Shown: positions 25,697 to 34,046 of the stretch, piece after piece
Layout: each line of letters opens with the position of its first letter
How positions within the stretch are numbered: position 1 is the first letter of the stretch
Assembly: GCA_020741775.1 (NCBI GenBank)
Contig: DYYG01000014.1
Location: 1 to 53,127 of the forward strand
Direction: 5' to 3'
Source: Methylorubrum populi
Lineage (GTDB): Bacteria; Pseudomonadota; Alphaproteobacteria; Rhizobiales; Beijerinckiaceae
DNA length: 53,127 nucleotides
Notes under the pieces: generated by a model
Databases searched by the model: none
What the model was told of the DNA's origin: nothing
The model's input: only the letters and a program-made list of their open reading frames with translations
Program-made: the position numbers and the translations under genes

Positions 25697-25990
25697 TCAG
25701 TTCGCCGAGATCTTGCTGACGTCGTATTCGAACTTACCGGTCTTCTTGAAGTTCTCGACCCGCTTCTTGTTGCGCTCTTCCATCTGCTTGATGGAATCGG
25801 CCTGCTTGTTCAGCTCCTTGGGATCGTGCTTGGGATCGTACTTGGAGCCGGCGATCTTCTCGGGGAAGCCGGGCTTCGGCTCCCAGCAATTGCCCGCCGC
25901 CTTACACTTGGTGCCGTCATAGGCGACGGCCGGCGCAGCGATCCCGGCCAGGGCAATGGCGGCGGCGGCAGCGATGAGAGTGGTCTTCAT
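25697..25990 (-). CDS. mxaI: Methanol dehydrogenase small (beta) subunit MxaI
   Basis: 97 residues: a 23-residue signal peptide (ending PAVA) and a 74-residue mature chain starting YDGTKCKAAGNCWEPKPG, with the two conserved cysteines and a long lysine-rich helix. It wraps around MxaF to form the alpha2beta2 enzyme in the periplasm. The start is the ATG at 25990, preceded by GGAGGAAACC; an in-frame codon four residues upstream overlaps that site. It follows mxaG by 115 bases. Confidence 0.97.
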   Translation of the reverse strand: MKTTLIAAAAAIALAGIAAPAVAYDGTKCKAAGNCWEPKPGFPEKIAGSKYDPKHDPKELNKQADSIKQMEERNKKRVENFKKTGKFEYDVSKISAN

Positions 25991-26105
25991 GGTTTCCTCC
26001 ATTTCTTGAGACTTGCTCTTCTTGGGGCTTACGCGAGCGGCGATGCTGGTTCATCGCCCGCCCCTTGATCGCGCCGGTAGAACCCCGGCTCGAAACCCGA
26101 AAGGA

Positions 26106-26699
26106 TCACTCCTCCAGCGGCTTGCACTGGCCCTTGGCGTCCTTCGGGATGACTTCGCCCTGCTTGTAGGGCTTGTAGTTCTTCTTCTGCTCGTCGTTCA
26201 GCCAGACGGCATCCTGAACCGGCCCGGTATAGAGGTGCCGGATCCAGGCGATGGTCTGAAGCATCTCGTCGGGCGTCAGATTTTCGTTGTGCGGCCCCAT
26301 CATGCCGTTGGCGCCACCGAAGATCGTCGAAAACAGGCCGGCATCCGTCGTGTTGGACGGATAAGTCCAGTAATTGTCGTTGAGGCCCGGCCCAAGCTTG
26401 CCTTCCGCCAAGTGGCCATGGCAGCCCGAGCAGGACGTCGCGAACAGACTCTCGCCGTTGCGCAGGCAGGACTTGTCGTCGATGTAGCTGTTTTCGCCGG
26501 TCTGGAAGAACTTCTTCACCGCCGGGGTGTCACGGCCGCCTTCCTTGCCCTGGGTCACATCGAGCGGCTCACCGGTCACCGTATTGCGGAACACGACCCC
26601 CGATTGCGGAGCGGATTGCGGCTGGGCGAGGACGGGCAGGCTGCCCGCAGCGAGCGTGAGCCCGAGGAGGGCGGCCCCGATCTTTGTCCGGTTCATCAT
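26106..26699 (-). CDS. mxaG: Cytochrome cL MxaG
   Basis: 197 residues: a 25-residue signal peptide and a mature c-type cytochrome. The haem motif CSGCH is at residues 90-94 and Met134 (NGMMGPH) fits the sixth ligand, matching His69/Met109 of the mature M. extorquens protein. It is the specific electron acceptor of methanol dehydrogenase. Of several in-frame starts I chose the first ATG of the ATGATG pair because it gives the length described for this protein; the ribosome-binding site (GAGG) is then unusually far, about 15 bases. Confidence 0.95.
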   Translation of the reverse strand: MMNRTKIGAALLGLTLAAGSLPVLAQPQSAPQSGVVFRNTVTGEPLDVTQGKEGGRDTPAVKKFFQTGENSYIDDKSCLRNGESLFATSCSGCHGHLAEGKLGPGLNDNYWTYPSNTTDAGLFSTIFGGANGMMGPHNENLTPDEMLQTIAWIRHLYTGPVQDAVWLNDEQKKNYKPYKQGEVIPKDAKGQCKPLEE

Positions 26700-26743
26700 C
26701 GTTTTATTCTTGGTCCTCATCGTGGTCTCGGCAGTGCGGCCGC

Positions 26744-27622
26744 TCAATTCGAGACGGGCAGCACGGGCACGCCCTCCTCCTTCAGGATCGCCTCGATCTT
26801 GGGCTTTGCCTTCTCAAGGGCGGCATCGATCTCAGCTTTCAGGGCGGTGTCGTCGCGACGCACGCCCATCGACTGGTCGAAGCTCTGCGGCATCTTCTGG
26901 CCGTCGCTGCGGGTGGTGTCGTCGGGCACGGGGGTCATGCGCAGCTTTACGCCGGAATCCCGCACGTAGCGGGCGACATCGGGCCCGAAGGCCACGCCGA
27001 CATCGGCCTTTCCGGTGGCGACCTCGTTCACCATCCGGGCTGGGTCGATCTGGGTGTACTGGTTGCGCGGGGCGCGGAAGTTCACCAGCGAGTAGAGATA
27101 GGCCATGTCCTCTTCGTAGCGGCCGATATCCTTGAGCATCGCCTCGCCCGGCGTGCCGAAGCCGACCACCATGTGGCCGATCTCCTTGAGGCGCGGATCG
27201 GACCAGGACTTGATGTCGAGATCCCTGTCGGCGCGGGTCAGGAACACGTAGCCCGAGCGGTAATAGGGCTTGCTGGTCAGCACCCGGGGATCGTCGGAAT
27301 CGAGCCCGACCACCACGTCGCAGGTCTTCTTTTCCAGGCCGTCGCGCACGAGGTAGATCGCGGGCTTGCCGAGCCAGACGAATTGCGCCTTGCGGCCCAT
27401 GGCTTCGGCGACGGCGGCGGCGATGCGGTTCTCCAGACCGGACCCGTCCTTGATCGAGAGCGGCGGCTGCTCGGCGGCGCAGATGCGCAGCGTTCCGGCA
27501 TCCGGCTTCGCGGCGTCCGCGGCTTTCTGTTCCTGCGCCAGGGCGGGTGCGCACAGGCCGGCAAAGGCGGTCAGAGCGGCGGCCGAGACGATGGCACGGC
27601 GGCGTCCGTTCACGAGCGACAT
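26744..27622 (-). CDS. mxaJ: MxaJ, periplasmic solute-binding-like accessory protein
   Basis: 292 residues from the ATG at 27622, preceded by GGAGGAAACG. A signal peptide (about 29 residues) is followed by a family 3 solute-binding fold (LRICAAEQPPLSIKDG, VGLDSDDPRVLTSKPYYRSG, DVGVAFGPDVARYV). MxaJ is needed for methanol dehydrogenase assembly in methylotrophs and is conserved between mxaF and mxaG. Its ligand is unknown. The open frame extends 32 codons upstream, into the mxaF-mxaJ spacer, without a good start. Confidence 0.95.
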   Translation of the reverse strand: MSLVNGRRRAIVSAAALTAFAGLCAPALAQEQKAADAAKPDAGTLRICAAEQPPLSIKDGSGLENRIAAAVAEAMGRKAQFVWLGKPAIYLVRDGLEKKTCDVVVGLDSDDPRVLTSKPYYRSGYVFLTRADRDLDIKSWSDPRLKEIGHMVVGFGTPGEAMLKDIGRYEEDMAYLYSLVNFRAPRNQYTQIDPARMVNEVATGKADVGVAFGPDVARYVRDSGVKLRMTPVPDDTTRSDGQKMPQSFDQSMGVRRDDTALKAEIDAALEKAKPKIEAILKEEGVPVLPVSN

Positions 27623-27781
27623 CTGTTCGTTTCCTCCGATTTCTTTTTTGAAGTCTTGGCGCCAGGATGAGCGGACCTGCTTTTCATGTCCTTGTCTCGT
27701 CCGTCGCGCGGCTCTCATGCAGAAAGAGCGGGCGTTGCTTGAGGAAGCGACGTCGCACGCCCTGCGGAGAGTGAAGGGAGG

Positions 27782-27820
27782 GGACGCGGGCCCTCTTGCG
27801 GATCGCCCGGATCCGCGTCC
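27782..27820. promoter_or_regulatory. Hairpin in the mxaF-mxaJ spacer, mxaJ-proximal
   Basis: An 8-bp inverted repeat GGACGCGG / CCGCGTCC with a 23-base loop that contains a smaller GCGGATC/GGATCCGC pairing. It lies between the mxaF stop and mxaJ, next to the stronger palindrome at 27833-27856. Confidence 0.5.
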
Positions 27821-27832
27821 CCCCTGACCATG

Positions 27833-27856
27833 GCCCTTCCCGGATCCGGGAAGGGC
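27833..27856 (-). terminator. 24-bp perfect palindrome after mxaF
   Basis: GCCCTTCCCGGATCCGGGAAGGGC is a perfect palindrome 50 bases after the mxaF stop. In RNA it folds to a GC-rich hairpin with no U tract. It may protect the 3' end of an abundant mxaF transcript or cause partial termination before mxaJ, which would fit the much higher need for the large subunit. Confidence 0.6.
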
Positions 27857-27905
27857 GGGGCCCGGCCCGAGGGCTGGACCCCGACAGGCCGCTTACACAG
27901 GCCGC

Positions 27906-29786
27906 TTACTTGGAGGCCGACTTCCACTCACCGACGTTCGGATCGTCGTAGGGACCCTTGCCGTCGAGCGAGAAGACGATCACGCCGCCACCCATCTGGG
28001 TGTAGTTGGCGAGCTTCTTGAAGGCGCCCACCGCACCGAGACCGGCGGTCGGGTCGGCGAGGTCGAACACGAGGCCCACGCCCGGCCAGCCGCCGACGCC
28101 GTAGTAGATGGCGACGTACTGCGTACCCTTATGGGTGTAGGTCATCGGGTAGCCGATGGCGCCGGACGGGATCTTGAACTTCCAGAGGAGGTCACCCGTG
28201 TCGGAGTCGCGCGCCTTCAGGTAGCCGTCGAGCGTGCCGTAGAAGACGAGGTCGCCGGCCGTGGCCATGGTGCCGCCCCACACGGCGAAGCGCTCCATCT
28301 TCTCCCACTTATAGTCGCCGGTGATCGCGTTGTACGCCTTGATCTGGCCGAGACCTTCGTAGTTCTGACGGTCGCCCTTCGGGCCCGGATACATGTTCAG
28401 CGTCGCACCGACGAAGAACTGACCCGCACGGTAGGGAAGCATGAAGGGCTCCCAATCCATGCAGATGTGGTTGATGCCCATGAAGAAGAGCTCACGCTTC
28501 GGATCGTACGAGTCGTGGCCCTGGTTGTGGTAGCCCATCGCCGAGGGGCAGATGTCCTTGGCGAGGTGATCCATCCGGGTGCCGTATTCCGGATCGCGCA
28601 CGGGCTGGCCGGTCTTCAGATCGACCGACTTGAACACGTTGACCGTGTCGTCGAGCTTGTTGGCCGAGACCAGCGAGCCGTCGGTGCGGTCGAGGGTATA
28701 GACGATGCCGTTGCGGTCCGGGTGGGTCAGCAGCTTGCGGGCCTTGCCGTCCTTGTCCTTCTGCTCGGAGAGCATCATGACGTTGACGCCGGCATAGTCC
28801 CACTCGTCGTGCGGGGTCTTCTGGTAGCCGAACTTGGCCTCACCCGTATCGGCGTCGCGGCCGAAGATCGTCATCGTCCACTTGTTGTCGCCGGGACGCA
28901 TGGTCTCGTTCCACGGCGCCGGGTTGCCGGTGCCGAAATAGATCAGGTTCGTGCCCGGATCGTAGGCATACCAACCCCAGTTGGTGCCGCCGCCGATCTT
29001 CCAGGCATCGCCTTCCCAGGTGCCGGTGCCGAGGCCCTTCTGGCCGTAATGGGCGTTCTTGACGTTGAAGTCGTCGGCCAGCAGCAGATCCTTGTCCGGA
29101 CCCGTGGCATAGGCGCGCCACACCTGCGCACCGGTCTTCACGTCGTAGGCGGTCAGGTAGCCGCGCACGCCGAGCTCGGCGCCCGAGGAACCGATGATCA
29201 CCTTGTCCTTCACGACGTAGGGGGCGATGGTGAGCGTCGAACCGACCTTGATGTCGGAATTCTCGACCTTCCACACCGTCTCGCCGGTCTCGGCGTTGAG
29301 CGCCGCGACGTTGCCGTCGAGCTGGGTCTTGAGGATCAACGCCGGCGTCTTGCCGTCGCCCGGCCAGTAGGCGAGGCCGCGGTTGACGAGATCGCAGCAG
29401 GCGACGGCGCGGGCGGCCGGGTTCTGCTTCGGCTTGTCCTGCCACAGGATGTGGCCCGGATCGTCGAGGCCGAGGGCGAAGGTGTTGTTCGGGAACGAGG
29501 TGTGGATGTACATCTTGCCGTCGACGACGAGCGGCGCACCCTCGTGGCCGTTCAGCAGGCCGGTCGAGAACGTCCAAGCCGGCCGAAGCTGCTTCACGTT
29601 GCTCTTGTTGACCTGCTTCAGCTCGCTGTAATTGTTCGAATCGTAGTTCTTACCCGGCATCACCCAGTTTTCGTCGCTCTTCGACAGCTCCACGAGCTTG
29701 TCGTTGGCGTAGGCGGCGCTCGAGAGCGCGGCTGGCGCGAGCGCCAGCATTGCCAGGGCCGAGACCGATGTCACAAACCTGCTCAT
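27906..29786 (-). CDS. mxaF: Methanol dehydrogenase large subunit MxaF (PQQ, calcium)
   Basis: 626 residues: a 27-residue signal peptide (ending SAAYA) and a 599-residue PQQ beta-propeller. All key residues are seen in mature numbering: vicinal Cys103-Cys104, Glu177 and Asn261 (calcium ligands), Trp243 (stacks on PQQ) and catalytic Asp303. Residue 305 is Ala, not Asp, which marks the calcium-dependent MxaF type rather than lanthanide-dependent XoxF. It oxidises methanol to formaldehyde in the periplasm and passes electrons to MxaG. The ATG at 29786 follows GAGGAG; the GTG five codons upstream overlaps that site and is rejected as start. Confidence 0.98.
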   Translation of the reverse strand: MSRFVTSVSALAMLALAPAALSSAAYANDKLVELSKSDENWVMPGKNYDSNNYSELKQVNKSNVKQLRPAWTFSTGLLNGHEGAPLVVDGKMYIHTSFPNNTFALGLDDPGHILWQDKPKQNPAARAVACCDLVNRGLAYWPGDGKTPALILKTQLDGNVAALNAETGETVWKVENSDIKVGSTLTIAPYVVKDKVIIGSSGAELGVRGYLTAYDVKTGAQVWRAYATGPDKDLLLADDFNVKNAHYGQKGLGTGTWEGDAWKIGGGTNWGWYAYDPGTNLIYFGTGNPAPWNETMRPGDNKWTMTIFGRDADTGEAKFGYQKTPHDEWDYAGVNVMMLSEQKDKDGKARKLLTHPDRNGIVYTLDRTDGSLVSANKLDDTVNVFKSVDLKTGQPVRDPEYGTRMDHLAKDICPSAMGYHNQGHDSYDPKRELFFMGINHICMDWEPFMLPYRAGQFFVGATLNMYPGPKGDRQNYEGLGQIKAYNAITGDYKWEKMERFAVWGGTMATAGDLVFYGTLDGYLKARDSDTGDLLWKFKIPSGAIGYPMTYTHKGTQYVAIYYGVGGWPGVGLVFDLADPTAGLGAVGAFKKLANYTQMGGGVIVFSLDGKGPYDDPNVGEWKSASK

Positions 29787-29884
29787 CCTGCGTCTCCTCA
29801 CTCAACCGCCTCGCCTTTCGGCCTCGCGGTATCTCTCAGATGTTCTTTCTGAGGTTCCAGGCCCACCCGAAGTCCTTCGAAGGG

Positions 29885-29920
29885 CCGCGACATAAATCTA
29901 AGAAATTCCTTAGATCGCGG
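29885..29920 (-). promoter_or_regulatory. Hairpin in the mxaF 5' leader
   Basis: ATCTAAG (29896-29902) pairs with CTTAGAT (29909-29915), extended outside a bulge by CCGCG / CGCGG. It lies inside the predicted transcript, about 100-135 bases before the mxaF start, and could affect messenger stability or bind a regulator. Confidence 0.5.
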
Positions 29921-29931
29921 CGGTCTTATGA

Positions 29932-29961
29932 AAGACTTATTAGCGGCCTTTCGCCTATATT
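29932..29961 (+). promoter_or_regulatory. Possible divergent promoter facing the mxaF promoter
   Basis: On the plus strand AAGACT (29932-29937) and TATATT (29956-29961) are also 18 bases apart. If real, it would drive the protease gene at 30156 and overlap the mxaF -10 box by one base. The -10 match is only moderate. Confidence 0.3.
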
Positions 29962-29990
29962 TTCTAGGCTTTGATTGAAGGAGAAGTCTT
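29961..29990 (-). promoter_or_regulatory. mxaF: mxaF promoter
   Basis: On the minus strand AAGACT (29985-29990) and TAGAAA (29961-29966) are 18 bases apart, close to the AAGACA/TAGAAA type described for M. extorquens methanol-oxidation promoters. The start of transcription would be near 29953, giving a leader of about 165 bases before the mxaF ATG. Confidence 0.8.
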
Positions 29991-30155
29991 TAGCTGGTCG
30001 GACATTTCTTGTCGGGACGATAAGGTAATTCTAAAAGTGCCAAGGCGTAGCGCCGCACCTGTCTTGCGGCAGCTTGACCGACGCGGGGTCCCGTCGCACC
30101 ACTGTCATCAACGGGCCCCGGCGAAGCGGCCCGGCGGGCGGGAGGCTTGTCGGCG

Positions 30156-31052
30156 ATGGCGCAGAAGCGGCACGTAAGGCGGGTTCTGGCGGCGGGGGCT
30201 GTACTCGCGCTGGCTGTATCGTCCGGGGCGGGAGTCGGTGCCGGGGACGGGCGGAGCGAGCGCCCCGCCGCCCTTACCGGGCGCACCGCACAATCCTCCG
30301 CCAGGGACGTGCCCCGGACCGCCGCACTCTATCCCCGAGACGGGCGCCGTGACCTGAATGCCGACGACAGGGGCCGCTATCCCGGGGCCGGCGTGCTCTG
30401 GTGCCGCCGCCCGGACGGGGTGCCGCAGAAGGCGGCCGCCGCGTGGCTGATCGGCACGCCCTCCCTCGTGATGCTGAACGCGCACAACTTCCGGAACCGG
30501 CAGCTCGAAACGACCCGGCAAGTCAGCGACTGCTATTTTCAGATCGGCGGCCGTAACTACGACTTCGTCGCCGACAGCCTGCGCCTCGGCGTCGCCCCGG
30601 ACGCGCAGCGTCTCCACATCACCGACGATTGGGCACTTTTGCGCCTCACCCAGCCGGCCGAGGGGCCGCGCCAGCCGATGCCGGCCTCAGCCCCCGACCT
30701 GCCCACGGGGGACGTTGCGCTTCCCGTGACGCTGGTCGCCCCCGGCGGCCACCAGAACTACCGGGGCGACAGCAGCCTGGAGGCTTGTGCGGTGCGGCGG
30801 ATCGATCCGCCGACGGAGGGCGGCATCCGGCGCGCCCGCCACGATTGCAACGACGGCTATGGCGGTTCGGGCTCCGGCCTGTTCGATGAGGCGGGGCGGC
30901 TCGTCGCCATGCAGAGCGCCTCCCTGTCGATGAATTCGCGGCACGCCTTCGACATCGAGTTTCATTACGGCTCGGCCCTGCTGATCGAGGGTGAGCTGCT
31001 CGGTGCGCTGCACCGGGCCCAGCGGGAGGAAACCTCGCCGCCGGCCCGGTAG
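30156..31052 (+). CDS. Trypsin-like serine protease, exported
   Basis: 298 residues. I chose the ATG at 30156 because GGAGG lies 10 bases upstream. A signal peptide with basic start and Ala/Leu core (about residues 5-29) targets it to the periplasm. The S1-family triad is visible: His110 (LNAHNF), Asp158 (DDWALLRL) and Ser238 (YGGSGSGLF), with cysteine pairs nearby. It diverges from mxaF and occupies the place where the methanol-regulated gene mxaW is described in M. extorquens; I cannot say it is mxaW. A role in periplasmic protein processing is plausible but unproven. Confidence 0.75.
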   Translation: MAQKRHVRRVLAAGAVLALAVSSGAGVGAGDGRSERPAALTGRTAQSSARDVPRTAALYPRDGRRDLNADDRGRYPGAGVLWCRRPDGVPQKAAAAWLIGTPSLVMLNAHNFRNRQLETTRQVSDCYFQIGGRNYDFVADSLRLGVAPDAQRLHITDDWALLRLTQPAEGPRQPMPASAPDLPTGDVALPVTLVAPGGHQNYRGDSSLEACAVRRIDPPTEGGIRRARHDCNDGYGGSGSGLFDEAGRLVAMQSASLSMNSRHAFDIEFHYGSALLIEGELLGALHRAQREETSPPAR

Positions 31053-31169
31053 AACGCCCGCGCTTCCTGTGGATGAGGCTGCCCGCGGCTGGAGGAAGCG
31101 CCCTCGGAACACCGGCTTCGGAGTCCGGTTGCCTGGACTCCTATCGAGACGCCGGGAGAACCACTCCGC

Positions 31170-31367
31170 ATGTCGAAGCATCTGAAGACGGATACGCCGA
31201 CCGACGCCGACCTGAAGGGCAATCCGGGCATCGGCCAATCGAAGGGACTGACCGGGACGGAGCCGGAACAGCTCGAAGGCGATTCCACCTTCGAGGGCGA
31301 TGTCGAGAACGAGACGACACCGGAAGGGGGCGTCGATCCCGACCACCGCCCGCGCAAGAACGGCTAA
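31170..31367 (+). CDS. Small acidic hydrophilic protein
   Basis: 65 residues, rich in Glu, Asp, Gly, Thr and Pro, with no hydrophobic segment, so probably disordered and cytoplasmic. GGGAG lies about 10 bases before the ATG. I recognise no family. It lies 117 bases after the protease gene and is convergent with the DUF4336 gene. Confidence 0.6.
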   Translation: MSKHLKTDTPTDADLKGNPGIGQSKGLTGTEPEQLEGDSTFEGDVENETTPEGGVDPDHRPRKNG

Positions 31368-31397
31368 GAACGGCTGACAGAGCGCGCGGCACCTCCC

Positions 31398-32177
31398 CTA
31401 GGTGAGCAGCCAGCGCAGGGAGCGGCGCAGTTCGGCCGTGCCGTTCCGCTCGAACCAGGCGCCGTGGCTGAACACCACCCGCTCCGGCGCCAGGGCGATG
31501 AGGGCGGCGGCGGCACGGCCCGCCTCCCTCTTGCGCAGGCCGATCACCCAACGAAGATAGATCGGTGCCCGCCCGTCCGGGGCGGTAGCACCGGCTATCC
31601 GCAGGAGTAGGCGCATCAGCGGCGGCAGCTTCTGCGGCTCCAGGTTCAGCACGAGGTCGGTCAGGATCAGCGTCGCCGAGGCAGGATGGTGGAAGGCCAC
31701 CTCTCGGAAGCCGAAGCCGCCGGGCACCGCCACCTGTGTGAGGTCGGCGGCCCATTCCGGCGGGGCCGTGTCGGTGAGATCCCGGTCGAGGCGCAAGGCC
31801 GCCTTGCGCACCTGTCGGCGGGTGCGCAGTTCGGGAGCCGCCCAGGTCAGGGCCTGCGGGCAATGCCGCTGCCACTCCTTGAGATAGGTCCAGTGGGCGA
31901 TATTGGGCGAGACGAGGTGGCGGATCGGCCCGAGCGCCTCGATCGCGCGGTGCAGGCCCGCGTCGTAGCGGGTCGGCGAATGGAGCCAGATCTCACCGCT
32001 GCCGAGCCGGATCACGGTCATGCGCACCGGCAACGGCATTCCGCCGGCATGGATCGGGCCGCTATCGACGATCCAGAGACCGGAGGCGACGGGCTTGAGC
32101 ATGTCGAGGGGCGGATAGGTCGGATCGGTCACGGCATCGGCCCCAGAGGACGAAGAAGCGGAGCCTTCGTGCGGCAC
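31398..32177 (-). CDS. DUF4336 domain protein
   Basis: 259 residues. The sequence matches the DUF4336 pattern (VASGLWIVDSGPI, RMTVIRLGSGEIWLHSP, LGPIRHLVSPNIAHW, VFSHGAWFERNG), a metallo-beta-lactamase-related fold that lacks the canonical HxHxDH motif. Function unknown. The start is uncertain: the frame begins with a GTG at 32177, but a GTG at 32132 or the ATG at 32102, just before the domain, are possible. It diverges from the MBL-fold hydrolase gene. Confidence 0.75.
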   Translation of the reverse strand: MPHEGSASSSSGADAVTDPTYPPLDMLKPVASGLWIVDSGPIHAGGMPLPVRMTVIRLGSGEIWLHSPTRYDAGLHRAIEALGPIRHLVSPNIAHWTYLKEWQRHCPQALTWAAPELRTRRQVRKAALRLDRDLTDTAPPEWAADLTQVAVPGGFGFREVAFHHPASATLILTDLVLNLEPQKLPPLMRLLLRIAGATAPDGRAPIYLRWVIGLRKREAGRAAAALIALAPERVVFSHGAWFERNGTAELRRSLRWLLT

Positions 32178-32392
32178 CAGCCATCGCCTCGCAAATGTTA
32201 GAGCTTTTCACAAACACTCAATCGGTCAACCCAAGCAACGCGGCAAAGTTTCTCAAGGCTATCCTGCGACACATCTATCCTTGTTCTCACGCCCGGGAAC
32301 AAAGCTCACCCACCTGCCTTCCCGTGGTGACGACGCCTGCCGGGCCGGATGCCCCGGCAGATCCTCCGCCTCGTACTGCACAGGAGAAGGCC

Positions 32393-33292
32393 GTGGCGCA
32401 GCAGATCCCGATCAGCCGTCAGGCCCGCGCCGACGATCCGCGGGCCGATGCCGAGCGCGACGACGGCACCCACGCCATCGCCCCCGATCTCGCCTATCGT
32501 CGCCTCCTGCTCGCCAACGTGGTGTTCGTCGGCGTACCGGGCGCGGGCGACCGCAACTGGGTGCTGGTGGATGCCGGAATCCCCGGATCCAAGGACGCGA
32601 TCCGCAAGGCGGCCGCCGCCCGTTTCGGTGAGGGCGCCCGCCCGGCGGCGATCGTGCTGACCCACGGCCATTTCGACCATGTCGGCGTGCTGGAGGATCT
32701 GGCGGAAGAGTGGGACACTCCCGTCTACGCCCACGGCCTCGAACGCCCCTATCTCGACGGCAGCGCCGCCTATCCGGCGCCGGATCCGAGCGTCGGCGGC
32801 GGGCTGATGGCGCGGATCGCACCGCTCTATCCGACGAAGCCGGTCGATGTGTCCGCGCGGCTGCACCTGCTGCCCGCCGATGGCAGCGTGCCGCCGATGC
32901 CCGGCTGGCGCTGGCTGCACACGCCGGGCCATGCGCCGGGCCATGTCTCGTTCTGGCGGGAATCCGATGGCAGCCTGATCGCCGGGGACGCCTTCGTCAC
33001 CACCGCCCAGGAATCGGCCTATGCGGTGATCACCCAGGAGCCGGAGGTGCATGGGCCGCCGATGTATCTCACCCTGGACTGGCCGGCCGCCGGCGGCTCG
33101 GTGCGCGGCCTCGCCGCACTCAGGCCCGAGCGGGCCATCACCGGCCACGGCCGGCCGCTCCAGGGCCCGGAACTCCGCCGCGGCCTCGACGCCCTGGCCC
33201 AGGACTTCGAACGCGTCGCGGTGCCCGAACAGGGCCGCTACGTCGAGGAGCCGGCGCGGGTCGAGGACGGCTCCGCCTACCGCGCGCCGTGA
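32393..33292 (+). CDS. MBL-fold metallohydrolase
   Basis: 299 residues from a GTG preceded by GGAGAAGG; the frame is open upstream but has no better start. The zinc-binding motif HGHFDH (His91, His93, Asp95, His96) is intact, followed by TPGHAPGHVSFW, a GDAFV aspartate and TGHGRPL, so both metal sites are complete. This is a soluble hydrolase of the glyoxalase II/lactonase-like group; the substrate is unknown. It is followed after 10 bases by the DUF2243 gene, so they are probably one transcript. Confidence 0.88.
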   Translation: MAQQIPISRQARADDPRADAERDDGTHAIAPDLAYRRLLLANVVFVGVPGAGDRNWVLVDAGIPGSKDAIRKAAAARFGEGARPAAIVLTHGHFDHVGVLEDLAEEWDTPVYAHGLERPYLDGSAAYPAPDPSVGGGLMARIAPLYPTKPVDVSARLHLLPADGSVPPMPGWRWLHTPGHAPGHVSFWRESDGSLIAGDAFVTTAQESAYAVITQEPEVHGPPMYLTLDWPAAGGSVRGLAALRPERAITGHGRPLQGPELRRGLDALAQDFERVAVPEQGRYVEEPARVEDGSAYRAP

Positions 33293-33302
33293 GGGCGCGG
33301 CG

Positions 33303-33851
33303 ATGACGGGGCGAGAGGAGGGGGCCGCGACGGTCGCGAGGCCGGAGGCGGATGTTCCAGTCGCGGCCGGCGTGCTGTTCGGGCTCGGCCTCGGCGGGTT
33401 CTTCGACGGCATCGTGCTGCATCAGGTGCTGCAATGGCACCACATGCTGAGTTCCTGGTACCCGATCACCTCGATCGAGAACCTCGAACTCAACACCCTC
33501 TGGGACGGCATCTTCCACAGCGCCACCTACGTCTTCGTCGTGCTGGGGCTGTTCCTCCTCTGGCGCCGGGCGCGGGGGCGGCATCTGCGCTGGCCGAACC
33601 GGGCGCTCGCCGGCAGCCTGCTGGTCGGCTGGGGGCTGTTCAATCTGGTGGAGGGGCTGATCGATCACCAATGGCTCGGCATCCACCATGTCAACGAACG
33701 GGTGGAGCGGGAGCACTGGCTCGCCTTGGATCTCGGCTTCCTGGCCTGGGGGCTCGCCATGCTGCTGGCGGGCCTCTGGCTGCTGCGGCGGTCCAGGGGC
33801 GGGAGAGGCCCGGGAGGAAGCGCGGCGGCTCCCGCCGCTCTTCGGCCATGA
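33303..33851 (+). CDS. DUF2243 integral membrane protein
   Basis: 182 residues with four predicted membrane helices and the family features GFFDGIVLHQVLQWHHM, LWDGIFH and GLIDHQWLGIHHV, which are rich in histidine and suggest metal or haem binding. The family's function is not known. Its stop overlaps the ATG of the next small gene (ATGA). Confidence 0.85.
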   Translation: MTGREEGAATVARPEADVPVAAGVLFGLGLGGFFDGIVLHQVLQWHHMLSSWYPITSIENLELNTLWDGIFHSATYVFVVLGLFLLWRRARGRHLRWPNRALAGSLLVGWGLFNLVEGLIDHQWLGIHHVNERVEREHWLALDLGFLAWGLAMLLAGLWLLRRSRGGRGPGGSAAAPAALRP

Positions 33852-34033
33852 AGGCGGCCATGAGGCGCCCCACCGCGCCGGCCGCGGGGGAGGGCGGTTT
33901 CCGCAGGTTCCTCCCGTGGCTCCTGCTCGCCGCCGGCCTCGGGCTCGCGACGATGCCGGCCTGGCGAGTCCTGGCCTTCGGCACCCGGCTGAGCGCCGAG
34001 GATCTGCTGCAGATCCGCTGCCTGCCGTGGTGA
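33848..34033 (+). CDS. Small single-pass membrane protein
   Basis: 61 residues. The ATG overlaps the DUF2243 stop in ATGA, indicating coupled translation. After a basic N-terminus comes one hydrophobic helix (FLPWLLLAAGLGLATMPAW) and a short tail ending in a cysteine-containing RCLPW. No family recognised; probably a partner of the DUF2243 protein. Confidence 0.55.
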   Translation: MKAAMRRPTAPAAGEGGFRRFLPWLLLAAGLGLATMPAWRVLAFGTRLSAEDLLQIRCLPW

Positions 34034-34046
34034 GCCGGTCTCATAG

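Larger units (their letters stand above)
29787..30155. other. mxaF leader and divergent promoter region
   Basis: 369 bases without a gene. From left to right they hold the mxaF ribosome-binding site, a leader with a hairpin at 29885-29920 and a small one at 29923-29936, the mxaF promoter (29961-29990), and about 165 bases upstream of the divergent protease gene. The stretch is clearly AT-richer than the flanking genes around 29880-30020. No convincing small ORF. Confidence 0.7.

Noticed and set aside
23489..26068. An 859-codon plus-strand open frame opposite mxaA-mxaI
   Set aside because: It runs through several genuine mxa genes and a palindromic repeat and shows no domain; a GC shadow.
27906..29786. 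Lanthanide-dependent XoxF instead of MxaF
   Set aside because: XoxF has an extra Asp two residues after the catalytic Asp303; here residue 305 is Ala. The presence of mxaI and mxaG next to it also fits MxaF.
28131..29852. A 573-codon plus-strand open frame opposite mxaF
   Set aside because: mxaF is certain on the other strand; the frame is Val/Gly/His-rich without a recognisable fold.
29971..30177. A 68-codon plus-strand ORF in the mxaF upstream region
   Set aside because: It begins at a TTG inside the mxaF promoter with no ribosome-binding site and runs out of frame into the protease gene.
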